Shown here piece after piece: positions 26,817 through 34,877 of a stretch of 64,000 nucleotides of DNA (positions within the stretch are counted from its first letter, which is position 1; the number at the start of each line of letters is the position of its first letter). The stretch lies in contig CAWUSE010000005.1 of assembly GCA_963925805.1 (NCBI GenBank), forward strand, positions 62,001 through 126,000, read 5' to 3'. Position numbers and translations under genes: made by a program. The stretch comes from UBA10347 sp905182135 (lineage in GTDB: Bacteria; Actinomycetota; Acidimicrobiia; Acidimicrobiales; UBA10347). Under the pieces are notes generated by a model that saw nothing but the letters and a program-made list of their open reading frames with translations, had not been told where the DNA came from and searched no databases.

Positions 26817-27161
26817 ATGTCTGAGACCAATGACCCGATAGAGCACAGCGAGTCCTTGCCCGTCCCTGGACTTCCGATTGACTGGCATGTGCTTGCCACC
26901 GAAAAAGTGGTGTCCGCCGTCGATGCCGTGCGCGTCAAAACCGCAGGCCCTGCGATCAAGGTCTCGCGAGCACTCGTCTACGGCATTATGGCCGCCTTTA
27001 TTGGCCTAATGGCATTGATACTGCTCCTTATTGGTCTCGTACGCCTGCTCGATAACGTCCTTCCCAAGGATGTTTGGCTTGTATATCTAGTCCTAGGCGG
27101 CATGTTCTCAGCCATCGGTGCATTCCTGTGGTCCAAGCGACCTCAGGGCGCTGCATCCTGA
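26817..27161 (+). CDS. Small two-helix membrane protein of unknown function
   Basis: The 114-residue product has a polar N-terminal half (about residues 1-48) and two membrane helices, ALVYGIMAAFIGLMALILLLIGL and VWLVYLVLGGMFSAIGAFLW, joined by a short loop with VLPKD. This hairpin resembles phage-holin-like or Actinobacteria holin-superfamily small membrane proteins, but I cannot name a family with confidence. It sits between the anti-sigma gene (78 bases away) and trxB (93 bases away). A TATGCT box nine bases before the ATG hints at its own promoter. Confidence 0.7.
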   Translation: MSETNDPIEHSESLPVPGLPIDWHVLATEKVVSAVDAVRVKTAGPAIKVSRALVYGIMAAFIGLMALILLLIGLVRLLDNVLPKDVWLVYLVLGGMFSAIGAFLWSKRPQGAAS

Positions 27162-27253
27162 TCTGATCGCTCGTCGATCGCACGATCAACTCACCCGCAG
27201 AATGCGTCTGCACGGTTGCGGGTTTCTAGCCAGTCACATTCTTAGGAGCAGTA

Positions 27254-28231
27254 ATGACCGCTGAGCATCACGAAGTCATCATCATTGGTTCCGGGCCTGC
27301 TGGGCTGACAGCAGCAATCTATGCAGCCCGAGCTCGCCTAGCCCCTCTTGTTATCGAAGGCGAACCTTCTTCGACAAGCGACCAACCTGGTGGCCAACTA
27401 ATGCTGACCACCGACGTCGAGAACTACCCCGGTTTCCCCGAGGGTGTCATGGGCCCCGAGCTCATGAGCATGTTCCGTAACCAGGCAGAACGTTTTGGGG
27501 CCACCATGGTTACCCGTAAAGTCGTCAAGGTCACGTTCTCACAAACTCCTGGTACTGAACCACACAAAATTTGGATCAATGACGCAACCACCCCGGAACC
27601 GACCTACACCGCTACCGCCGTAATCATTTCAACCGGGGCCCAATCCCTCATGCTCGATTTGCCGAACGAGTCCGAGCTGATTGGTCATGGTCTCAGCACC
27701 TGCGCCACATGCGACGGTTTCTTCTTCCGCGACCAAGAAATTGCTGTCGTAGGTGGCGGCGACTCAGCTTTGGAAGAGGCCATGTTCCTGACTCGCTTCG
27801 CAAGCAAGGTCTCGCTGCTAGTGCGGCGTGACGAGCTTCGCGCTTCGAAGATCATGCAAGACCGTGCGTTTGCGAACGACAAAATCGACATCGTTTGGAA
27901 CACCACAGTCACTAGCTACCTCGGTGATGGCAAAATCACCGGTATTGCTACCGAGAACACCAAGACTGGCGAATCTGGCACCATGGATATCACTGGTATT
28001 TTCATCGCCATTGGTCATAAGCCATCGACGAGCCTGTTCCTCGACCAGCTCGAGGTTAAGCCAAACGGTTACCTAGTCGCCGAACCCAATTCGACCGTCA
28101 CGGCAATCCCTGGCGTATTTGCCTGCGGAGATGTTGTCGATGACTACTACCGCCAAGCAATCACTGCTGCTGGTTCCGGCTGCCAAGCTGCGATCGATAC
28201 CGAGCGCTGGCTCGAAGGCCTCCACGACTAA
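27254..28231 (+). CDS. trxB: Thioredoxin reductase
   Basis: The 325-residue flavoprotein has the FAD-binding GSGPAGLTAAIYAARA near the N-terminus, the redox-active CATC in STCATCDGFFFRDQ, the NADPH loop VVGGGDSALEEAMFL and the C-terminal FAD segment GVFACGDVVDDYYRQ. It reduces thioredoxin with NADPH in the cytoplasm. A clear AGGAG precedes the ATG. It pairs with trxA 132 bases downstream, as in the actinobacterial origin region. Confidence 0.97.
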   Translation: MTAEHHEVIIIGSGPAGLTAAIYAARARLAPLVIEGEPSSTSDQPGGQLMLTTDVENYPGFPEGVMGPELMSMFRNQAERFGATMVTRKVVKVTFSQTPGTEPHKIWINDATTPEPTYTATAVIISTGAQSLMLDLPNESELIGHGLSTCATCDGFFFRDQEIAVVGGGDSALEEAMFLTRFASKVSLLVRRDELRASKIMQDRAFANDKIDIVWNTTVTSYLGDGKITGIATENTKTGESGTMDITGIFIAIGHKPSTSLFLDQLEVKPNGYLVAEPNSTVTAIPGVFACGDVVDDYYRQAITAAGSGCQAAIDTERWLEGLHD

Positions 28232-28363
28232 ACCCCAGCCCTGCATTAAATAACCGTACATTGCGGAATACCAGCAGGCTTTCACGAGTTTCAGTTTTTA
28301 TAAGTTCACCCCAAATGCCTTTAAGCCACTAGGTTCGGACAGCGAACCTTCAAGGAGCCCTTC

Positions 28364-28690
28364 ATGTCTGACAAAATCACTCACCTCACCACCGAGACGT
28401 TTGATGAAATGGTGGCTGGCGCCGATGGCCCAGTCCTCGTAGACTTTTGGGCAGAGTGGTGTGGCCCGTGCAAAATGATTGCACCGATTCTCGACGAAAT
28501 CGCTGAAGAACAGGGAGACAACCTCTCCATCGCCAAAGTCAATGTGGACGAAGCCGGTGAGATTGCCCAGCGCTACCAGGTCATGAGCATCCCAACTCTG
28601 CTTGTATTCAAGGATGGTGAAGTCGCTAAGCGCATGGTTGGCGCTTCAGGCAAAGCAAAGCTACTCGAAGACATCTCTGAGTTCCTCTAG
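28364..28690 (+). CDS. trxA: Thioredoxin
   Basis: This 108-residue protein is a single thioredoxin fold with the canonical active site FWAEWCGPCKMIAP and the cis-Pro segment SIPTLLVFKDGE. It is the electron donor reduced by the adjacent TrxB. It starts with ATG after AAGGAG. In mycobacteria the next gene is cwlM, an amidase-like regulator; here parB follows instead on the other strand, so cwlM is absent from this position. Confidence 0.97.
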   Translation: MSDKITHLTTETFDEMVAGADGPVLVDFWAEWCGPCKMIAPILDEIAEEQGDNLSIAKVNVDEAGEIAQRYQVMSIPTLLVFKDGEVAKRMVGASGKAKLLEDISEFL

Positions 28691-28720
28691 AGTTCTCTCA
28701 GAGGCCTCTTTCAACGCCTC

Positions 28721-28738
28721 ATCCCCTGATTAGGGGAT
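28721..28738. terminator. Hairpin after trxA
   Basis: ATCCCCT (28721-28727) and AGGGGAT (28732-28738) form a 7-bp stem with a four-base loop 30 bases after the trxA stop. No long T-run follows. Confidence 0.45.
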
Positions 28739-28877
28739 ACAAACCTACATTCTGTAACGATCGATCCGCAAAGCTCGATCTTTGCTTTAGGCGTGCTGTA
28801 TGCCCTTGTAGGCCAAAAGTTTCACACAGCTTTGTGCACATGCTGTGCAAATCGAGGAAACCCTTGACTTGCTCAAT

Positions 28878-28905
28878 GATATATGCCCCAAATAGGGTAT
28901 ATATC
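28878..28905. terminator. Hairpin between convergent trxA and parB
   Basis: GATATATGCCC (28878-28888) pairs with GGGTATATATC (28895-28905), one G-T pair, loop of six. It lies 40 bases past the parB stop and may end transcripts from both sides. Confidence 0.45.
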
Positions 28906-28944
28906 AGAACCGTGTAGGCACTGCCTTGCTTGGAGACCGATGCT

Positions 28945-29889
28945 CTACTCGCCTGTCATCAAAGCATAGATACGTTCAAGATCATCAATATCTGCAAAAT
29001 CAATCGTAAGCCGGCCCCGCTTTGTGCCAAGTGTGATTCCCACTTTGGTATCGAAACGATCGCCCAGCAGCTCTTCGAGTTCCAAGAGGGCTGGTGGCTT
29101 AGTAGCTCCAACAGCACCGCCGTCCGGCGTCGCAGACAAGCCCTCCCCAGCAATGGCTGATTCGGCGCCCATAGAATCATTGTTGTCGGGGGTCGTCCCA
29201 TCAATTTCATCAACCAAGCCAGTGGCACCCCGCACAACTGACTCAAGCACCCGCACACTAAGACCTTCGGCCAATACTCGTTGTACTAACTCGTCTCTAT
29301 CTTCAGCGTCGACTGAGACCAAAACTCGGCCGTGACCAGCGCTGAGTCGGCCTTCGACAATCAGACGTTGTACATCACCCGGCAATTGCAACAAGCGGAT
29401 TGCATTTGCAACTGCAGGGCGGCTACGCCCAACGCGGGTTGCTACTTGTTCTTGGGTCAGCGAAAACTCATCGATGAGTTGTTGGAATGCTGCTGCCTCT
29501 TCGATGGAATTAAGTTCGGCTCGCTGAACGTTCTCGACAATTGCCTGAGCCAGTGACATCTCATTGTCAACGTCGCGCACGATCGCCGGTATTAGATCGA
29601 GCCCCGCACGAATCGCTGCACGCCATCGTCGTTCACCAGCAATCAACTCAAACTGCGAGTCGCCGTGTTTGCGCACCAACACTGGTTGGAGAACGCCAAC
29701 CTCTCGTACCGATGCAGTAAGCGCCACTAGAGCTTCTTCATCAAAGTCCTGCCGAGGTTGATATGTGTTGGGCACAATATCGACCACTGGGATGTCACGC
29801 AATGGACTACTTTCCACCGGTCGAGGGGGTTCCGACGGGATCAACGCCCCAAGTCCACGCCCCAGTCCACCTTGCCTACGATTGGCCAT
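28945..29889 (-). CDS. parB: Chromosome-partitioning protein ParB
   Basis: This 314-residue protein has the ParB/Srx CTPase fold: YQPRQDFDEEALVALTASV, the GERRWRA box (residues 85-91) and ENVQR (119-123). A helix-turn-helix at about 144-165 (LTQEQVATRVGRSRPAVANAI) binds parS, and the C-terminal dimerisation domain ends GRLTIDFADIDDLERIYALM. The start MANRRQGGLGRGLGALIP carries the LGRGLGAL ParA-contact motif. Its start overlaps parA by 14 bases. Two parS sites lie upstream of parA. It nucleates the segregation complex near oriC. Confidence 0.97.
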   Translation of the reverse strand: MANRRQGGLGRGLGALIPSEPPRPVESSPLRDIPVVDIVPNTYQPRQDFDEEALVALTASVREVGVLQPVLVRKHGDSQFELIAGERRWRAAIRAGLDLIPAIVRDVDNEMSLAQAIVENVQRAELNSIEEAAAFQQLIDEFSLTQEQVATRVGRSRPAVANAIRLLQLPGDVQRLIVEGRLSAGHGRVLVSVDAEDRDELVQRVLAEGLSVRVLESVVRGATGLVDEIDGTTPDNNDSMGAESAIAGEGLSATPDGGAVGATKPPALLELEELLGDRFDTKVGITLGTKRGRLTIDFADIDDLERIYALMTGE

Positions 29890-31126
29890 TAAGTACCTCC
29901 TGGGTAACTGCCCGATAGGCGGCAGCGCCCCGGGAGTCAGAATCGAATGTAGTTATTGGTTGACCGAACGACGGCGCCTCTGAAAGCCGTACCGTTCGTG
30001 GAATCACATTGTCGCAGACCGTCGACCCGAAGTGCGATCGAACTTCGTCAACGACCTGCCCAGACAACTTGGTGCGAGGATCAAACATCACCAGCACAAT
30101 ATGGCTGATCTGTAGATCAGGGTTCAGGCTAGAGCGAATGAGATCTACGTTTCGCATGAGTTGACCCAAACCCTCAAGCGCGTAATATTCACACTGGATC
30201 GGTACCAAAACTTCATGCGCCGCTGTAAGGGCGTTAATCGTTAACAGACCCAACGACGGGGGACAATCAATCAGCACATAGTCGTAATCATCGATAACTG
30301 ACTCAATAGCCAACCGAAGCCGGTGTTCACGGCTCAGAAGTGGTACTAACTCGATTTCGGCGCCAGCAAGATCAAGACTACTTGGCAAGACGAACAGGTT
30401 TTTCACCTCAGTCGGCTCAATGCAACTGTCGACTTCTGCGTCGTGCAACATCACGTGATAAACCGAAGATTCCAACTCGCGTGGTTCAAGTCCGAGCCCA
30501 GTCGACGCATTTGCCTGAGGATCGAGGTCAACCAGAAGGGTCCGATACCCCTGTTCAGCCAAGCAAGCGGCAATATTGACTGTAGTCGTGGTCTTTCCTA
30601 CGCCACCCTTTTGATTTGCCACAGCGATAACTCGGGGGAGTGCCATCGATATCTTTCTGTCACTATCACCGACCCGATCAGCCTCTACCGGTTTATTAGG
30701 CTCGCCAGGCTTATCATTGGCAGGTTCAATCTCGTCTTTCGTTGGCATAGCCTGGTCGATTCCGCCATCTGGTCTGCCATCGGAACTCAATTCAACTAGC
30801 AGCTCTCCCACATCTGGTTCGCTAAACACTTCCGGCTGATCAGCGGCATTCGCTGCTTCGTCCACAAGAGCCGGTGCTGATTCATCTACGATGACCGAGC
30901 TAACCGTTGCCTCGGCCAAGGTTTCAGCCTTCTTGGCTACCTCAACCCAACCCGACCCATGCGATTCATCAATCAAATCGAAGTCATTGTTGGGATCTGT
31001 GGCCCGCTCTAGTTCGGTCCACTCTTCAGCCGTGAGTTCGCCCCTGTCCAATGGAATAGCTTCGGAAGCATCATTATTAGGAGCCTGGGCTTCTTCTTGG
31101 TCGTCGTTAGGCAGGTCACTATGCAT
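29876..31126 (-). CDS. parA: ParA/Soj ATPase with a 160-residue acidic N-terminal extension
   Basis: The ParA core starts at M161 (ALPRVIAVANQKGGVGKTTT), with the deviant Walker A KGGVGKT at 173-179, DLDPQANAST and the DYVLIDCPPSLGLLT Walker B region. It drives ParB-origin segregation. Before it lies a 160-residue Asp/Glu-rich, probably disordered segment beginning MHSDLPNDDQEEAQAPNNDA. Codon use there looks coding, and a TAGAGT box (complement of 31137-31142) lies ten bases before the ATG at 31126, supporting the long form. An internal start at 30646 (core only) has a weak AGAAAG upstream. It overlaps parB by 14 bases. Confidence 0.93.
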   Translation of the reverse strand: MHSDLPNDDQEEAQAPNNDASEAIPLDRGELTAEEWTELERATDPNNDFDLIDESHGSGWVEVAKKAETLAEATVSSVIVDESAPALVDEAANAADQPEVFSEPDVGELLVELSSDGRPDGGIDQAMPTKDEIEPANDKPGEPNKPVEADRVGDSDRKISMALPRVIAVANQKGGVGKTTTTVNIAACLAEQGYRTLLVDLDPQANASTGLGLEPRELESSVYHVMLHDAEVDSCIEPTEVKNLFVLPSSLDLAGAEIELVPLLSREHRLRLAIESVIDDYDYVLIDCPPSLGLLTINALTAAHEVLVPIQCEYYALEGLGQLMRNVDLIRSSLNPDLQISHIVLVMFDPRTKLSGQVVDEVRSHFGSTVCDNVIPRTVRLSEAPSFGQPITTFDSDSRGAAAYRAVTQEVLNGQS

Positions 31127-31187
31127 GGCAACTTCAACTCTAGCGTCGCCCCATAACCGGTGGGCGCGCGAACTTCAGCCTCTGTGC

Positions 31188-31203
31188 TGTTTCACGTGAA
31201 ACA
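31188..31203. promoter_or_regulatory. parS site 1
   Basis: TGTTTCACGTGAAACA is an exact match to the bacterial parS consensus, 61 bases upstream of the parA start. It would load ParB beside oriC. Confidence 0.95.
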
Positions 31204-31256
31204 CCCAAACAGGAAGGCGCCAAAGCTCCTGAATGGTTGGTGGCTCTGCTATCGAT

Positions 31257-31272
31257 TGTTTCACGTGAAACA
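31257..31272. promoter_or_regulatory. parS site 2, inside a 30-bp perfect palindrome
   Basis: A second exact TGTTTCACGTGAAACA lies 69 bases from the first, measured centre to centre. Its palindrome extends seven more bases on each side to 31250-31279 (outer arms TATCGAT...ATCGATA). It lies just past the rsmG stop. Confidence 0.95.
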
Positions 31273-31294
31273 ATCGATACGCACTGGTCCAGTA

Positions 31295-31936
31295 TTAGAC
31301 CCACCCTCGGTTAGCTCGGGGCGGCAACCGGGGCACGTTCTCAGGTGTCGGCGCAATCTTGTCAAAAACCACAAACCGTGTACCTCCCACTTCAGAAAAT
31401 GTGGCGGATGAGAAACCAAGAGCAGTCAGGCTCGTGGCGCTCCAGCGGCCTTCATCCTCTTCAAGAACCGACGGTGGTTCGCTCACAATCAACACGCCTC
31501 CTGTCGAAACAAGCCCGGCGGCACACTCTGCGGTCAGGCTCGACGGCCCAAAAGCTCGAGCAACCACAACGTCAAAGGATTCTCGATACTCGGGATCATG
31601 ACCCAAGTACTGAGCTTCTAGACCCTGTACTTCCGTTCGTTCATGCAACCCAAGGCGTAGAACGACGCGTTCGACCTCGTCCGCTCTAGCGGTGCGCATA
31701 TCGACCAAGGTCCAGCGCATCATTGGCCACAGCGCTGCTAATGCAACGCCTGGAAGGCCCCCGCCGGTACCCAAATCACATCCTCGTTGAGGAATCCTTC
31801 CCGCCAGAACCTCAGTTAAAACAGAAGAAAAGCTGGCGCAATGCGCCAGCTGTTCTTCAAGATCACCGCCAATGGTACCCAGGCGGTAGGGGCGCTCCAA
31901 CGCGGCCAGAAGGTCGCGTTGGAGGTCGGGGGTCAT
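31295..31936 (-). CDS. rsmG: 16S rRNA (guanine-N7) methyltransferase RsmG
   Basis: This 213-residue protein has the SAM-binding loop CDLGTGGGLPGVALA and the motif WTLVDMRTARADEVERVV, with the FDVVVARAFGP segment, all RsmG/GidB hallmarks. It methylates G527 of 16S rRNA; in other bacteria its loss gives low-level streptomycin resistance. Its ATG overlaps the jag/khpB stop by four bases (31933-31936), and it sits between jag and parA as in other actinobacteria. Confidence 0.95.
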   Translation of the reverse strand: MTPDLQRDLLAALERPYRLGTIGGDLEEQLAHCASFSSVLTEVLAGRIPQRGCDLGTGGGLPGVALAALWPMMRWTLVDMRTARADEVERVVLRLGLHERTEVQGLEAQYLGHDPEYRESFDVVVARAFGPSSLTAECAAGLVSTGGVLIVSEPPSVLEEDEGRWSATSLTALGFSSATFSEVGGTRFVVFDKIAPTPENVPRLPPRANRGWV

Positions 31937-32976
31937 TCTTCTTCGTCGCTCGCATCGGTAGCAAGGATCACGATGTAACGGCGGGGGTCGCGGCCCTCGG
32001 AAACAGTCTCTACACCAGGAATTTCAGCAACAGCATCGTGAATAAGCTTGCGGTCAGCGGCGCCCATTGGCTCCATGGCCTTGCTTACGCCTGAGTCGAC
32101 AACAGAGCCTGCCAAATCAGTTGCGAACTTGGCCAACGCTTCACGGCGTCGCCCACGGTAATTATCAACATCAACCTGGATTCGGTGGTAGCGACGTCCT
32201 GCGGCAGCCCGATGCATAGCCGTGCGGGCCAACTCTTCGAGTGACTGCAGCGTCGAAGCCTTGGTGCCAACCAAACGACCAAGTTCAGCACCGGTAACCT
32301 GCGCCTGCAGGGTGGTGCCCTCTTCGACCAGTACAACCTTCGCCGAAGGATCAAAGCCAATAGCCACACCAGTGACGAAAGCCTCGAGTGTCTCGCGCTG
32401 CTCGTCGACCGGCATCTCTACCCGGTCTTCGTTGTCACGGCCGCCACGATCGCGATCGCGATCGTTGCGTTGATGGCCTCCGCCACGACTGCGGTTACGG
32501 CCGCCACCATCACGGCCGCCACCATCACGATTGCCGCCACGATTGTTAGAACCGCCGTTGCGACCCTCATCAGCGCCGCTGGCTACGGTTGATGCGTCAT
32601 CCTTCTTCGGGGCGCGGTTGCCGCCTTGACGGTTTCCGCTCTTGTTGTTAGAACCGCCATCATTTCCGCCACGACTGCGGTTGCGGCCGCCGCCATCACG
32701 ATTGCCGCCACCAGAACCGCTATTGCCCCCTCGGTTGCGATTGCGGTCGCCCCCGCCTCGGCTCGGGCGGCGTTCTTCCTTGGCAGGCGGCGCCTTTGGC
32801 TTGATGCGAGCACGCACCCGCGCCTCCGACTTCGTCCGACCAAACAGACCTGTTTTACCTTCTTCGACTACCTGAATTTCGGCGTCGACATCATCGACAC
32901 CTAACAAATCAAGAGCTCGAGTCTGTGCTTCTTCGACCGTACGAGCGGTCGTAACAATCCAATCCATGGGATTCAC
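31933..32976 (-). CDS. khpB: Jag/KhpB RNA-binding protein with an RGG-rich linker
   Basis: The 347-residue protein has a Jag N-terminal domain (about residues 4-52, with EEGKTGLFGRTKSEARVRA), a KH domain (about 190-270, with GRLVGTKASTLQSLEELA) and an R3H domain (about 275-340, with RKLIHDAVAEI). Between residues 62 and 185 lies a Gly/Arg/Asn-rich disordered linker with many RGG and GGGR repeats. KhpB binds RNA and in Firmicutes works with KhpA in cell-division and envelope control. ATG codons at 32976 and 32967 are both possible starts. It sits between yidC (three bases away) and rsmG (overlapping). Confidence 0.92.
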   Translation of the reverse strand: MNPMDWIVTTARTVEEAQTRALDLLGVDDVDAEIQVVEEGKTGLFGRTKSEARVRARIKPKAPPAKEERRPSRGGGDRNRNRGGNSGSGGGNRDGGGRNRSRGGNDGGSNNKSGNRQGGNRAPKKDDASTVASGADEGRNGGSNNRGGNRDGGGRDGGGRNRSRGGGHQRNDRDRDRGGRDNEDRVEMPVDEQRETLEAFVTGVAIGFDPSAKVVLVEEGTTLQAQVTGAELGRLVGTKASTLQSLEELARTAMHRAAAGRRYHRIQVDVDNYRGRRREALAKFATDLAGSVVDSGVSKAMEPMGAADRKLIHDAVAEIPGVETVSEGRDPRRYIVILATDASDEEE

Positions 32977-32979
32977 TTT

Positions 32980-34227
32980 CTATTTCTTCGCGCGTCGATT
33001 AGGGCTTGAATCGCCCTTTGGAGTTACTCGACGTGAGACCGGTTTTTCCGGTGTTTCGTTCTTTTGTGGAGCAGAACGCTTAGCGCGTCCCCACCCTGAG
33101 ACTTTTTTGTTCGGTTCACTTGCTGTTTTCGACGAACCACGACCCTTGCGGTTAGTTTCTTTGGCTGCTGGCTGAGCTATTGCACCAGGTGGGCGCGTGC
33201 GCTTCTGTGCACCGGCTGCTTCGCCTGTTGGTCGGCGCGAACCGTGGCGAGCACTTGGCCCAGCTTCTTTCTTCTTTGAAGAACCACCAAACAGCGCAGC
33301 TAGTGGGTTTTCAGGCTCGTCATCGTCATCGTCATCGTCGTCGTCATCACCGTCGAACTCGATTGGTTTATTTAGCTCTTCGTTCTCATAAACAGCTCGA
33401 GTGATATAAGCCTGTTGCAAGATGCGCAGCAAGGCCGACACGATGAAATACAACACCAGACCGGCGGGCATCGTGAATGAAAAGACAGGCAACATCCACG
33501 GGATAATCCGCATGATCATTTGCTGTTGCGAGCTGACCTCACCTGTCATGCGCCCCTGGATCTGACGCTGCTGATACCACCCCAGGAAGGCAACCAAAGC
33601 AACCATCACCAGATAAGGAAAGGCAGCTCCAATATTGTCTTGCAGGACTTCAAACGGTGTCCGGCTTAGATCTAAGCCGATCCACTGCATCTCATTGTCT
33701 TGCACAAGATCCAGGTACATCTGTGATTCGTTGCCGATTTCACGATGCAGGTATTCGGGGTTGAAGTTGCGGGCTCCGTTCGCTGAAGCATCGGTGAACT
33801 GTTGCCAAATGCTCCCGGCATTTGAAACGTCCACGGCCTCGTAACCGAGCCCTTGGCCGGCATCAAAACCAATCTCAGAGGAACGCCGAGTAATACCTCG
33901 AAGGACACGAAACATCACGATGAAGACTGGCGACTGGATCAGAATCGGCAGACAACCACTTAATGGGCTGACATTGTGCTCTTGATAGAGCGCCATCATT
34001 TCCTGGTTCAGCTTTTCACGATCACCCTTGTGCTTCTTTTGCAGGCGTTTTACCTGTGGCTGCAACCGCCTCATCGAGACCATCGACTTGGTGCTGCGAT
34101 ACGTCAGAGGCGACAGAACAAACAACACCAGAGTGGTGAGCGCAATAATTGCGAACCCATAGCTTGGCACCAACGAGTAAAACCACTCGAGCAGGCCAGC
34201 CAGCAGGTTGAAGATCGGATCAAGCAT
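32980..34227 (-). CDS. yidC: YidC/Oxa1 membrane protein insertase
   Basis: The 415-residue protein has the YidC core: first helix near residues 22-40, the cytoplasmic helical hairpin RRLQPQVKRLQKKHKGDREK, then PLSGCLPILIQSPVFIVMFRVL and helices ending in IIPWMLPVFSFTMPAGLVLYFIVS. It inserts membrane proteins alone or with SecYEG. After the last helix comes a run of ten Asp (294-303) and a long Arg/Lys/Ser/Pro tail to the end, presumably a ribosome-binding extension. It has no large N-terminal periplasmic domain, as is usual in actinobacteria. It is followed by jag after three bases. Confidence 0.96.
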   Translation of the reverse strand: MLDPIFNLLAGLLEWFYSLVPSYGFAIIALTTLVLFVLSPLTYRSTKSMVSMRRLQPQVKRLQKKHKGDREKLNQEMMALYQEHNVSPLSGCLPILIQSPVFIVMFRVLRGITRRSSEIGFDAGQGLGYEAVDVSNAGSIWQQFTDASANGARNFNPEYLHREIGNESQMYLDLVQDNEMQWIGLDLSRTPFEVLQDNIGAAFPYLVMVALVAFLGWYQQRQIQGRMTGEVSSQQQMIMRIIPWMLPVFSFTMPAGLVLYFIVSALLRILQQAYITRAVYENEELNKPIEFDGDDDDDDDDDDEPENPLAALFGGSSKKKEAGPSARHGSRRPTGEAAGAQKRTRPPGAIAQPAAKETNRKGRGSSKTASEPNKKVSGWGRAKRSAPQKNETPEKPVSRRVTPKGDSSPNRRAKK

Positions 34228-34241
34228 TACGGAAACGTTCC

Positions 34242-34478
34242 TTAGACATGAGACCGGGGCGTCGACTTCATCGGCGGGACAGGGTCATAACCGCGACCCC
34301 CGAGCGGGGAGCAGCGCATCACACGGCGCGTGCCAAGACAAAAACCCTTCACAACACCATGCCCCTCGATCGCATGAAAGGTGTAGGCACTGCACGTCGG
34401 ATCAAAACGACAGGCATCGGGTCGAAGGGTTCGGTACTGGCGGTACCAACCGAGCACGAAAAGAACAAGCTTCTTCAT
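34242..34478 (-). CDS. yidD: YidD membrane-protein insertion efficiency factor
   Basis: The 78-residue product has the YidD pattern: basic start MKKLVLFVLGWYRQY, CRFDPTCSAYTFHAIEGHGV with conserved Cys, RRVMRCSPLGGRGYDPVP. It is a small membrane-associated protein thought to help YidC-dependent insertion. It lies between rnpA (12 bases away) and yidC (14 bases away), its normal position. Confidence 0.94.
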   Translation of the reverse strand: MKKLVLFVLGWYRQYRTLRPDACRFDPTCSAYTFHAIEGHGVVKGFCLGTRRVMRCSPLGGRGYDPVPPMKSTPRSHV

Positions 34479-34490
34479 GACAACGTCCTC

Positions 34491-34877
34491 TCAGCGGGCC
34501 GCGCGTGATGCAGCGGCCAAGGTGGTTCGCAAGTCATCATCGAGTTTGTCATGTGATATCCGTGCAGCTTGATCATTCTTGACACCAACGAGATAGATCC
34601 CTGGGGCCAAATGAGGGGCTTCGTCCACGATGATTGGGCGTAAACGACGACGAATGCGGTTCCTGACCACAGCATTCCCCACTTTTTTGCCAATTGCATA
34701 CCCAATTTGGGGGGCATTCGGCGAACACGCAGGCTCTGGTCCAACTGCTTCATCGTCACTATCAATGGATTCCATTGAGAACGGGGCGTACCGAACCCAA
34801 CACCATCGTCCCTGACGCCGTCGTCCATGCGATGAAAGCGCAGCAAACGAAGCACGAGACCGAAGCGGTTCAATCAG
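34491..34877 (-). CDS. rnpA: RNase P protein component, non-canonical or distant start
   Basis: The frame ending at 34491 encodes RnpA: LRSRASFAAL, QIGYAIGKKVGNAVVRNRIRRRLR with the RNR motif, and APGIYLVGVK. The protein binds the catalytic RNA that matures tRNA 5' ends. No ATG, GTG or TTG exists in frame between the rpmH stop and the conserved start of the protein. The annotated start is a CTG at 34877, which overlaps the rpmH stop as CTGA, like the usual ATGA coupling, giving 128 residues. An ATT three bases later is another option. The only canonical start is a TTG at 35045, which would give a 184-residue protein overlapping all of rpmH in another frame, as described for Thermus. Confidence 0.85.
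   Translation of the reverse strand: MIEPLRSRASFAALSSHGRRRQGRWCWVRYAPFSMESIDSDDEAVGPEPACSPNAPQIGYAIGKKVGNAVVRNRIRRRLRPIIVDEAPHLAPGIYLVGVKNDQAARISHDKLDDDLRTTLAAASRAAR

Noticed and set aside
34475..34873. TTG-started frame directly after rpmH as the rnpA gene
   Set aside because: It is in another frame from the RnpA signature and encodes no RNase P motif; the true RnpA frame is 34491-34877 or longer.
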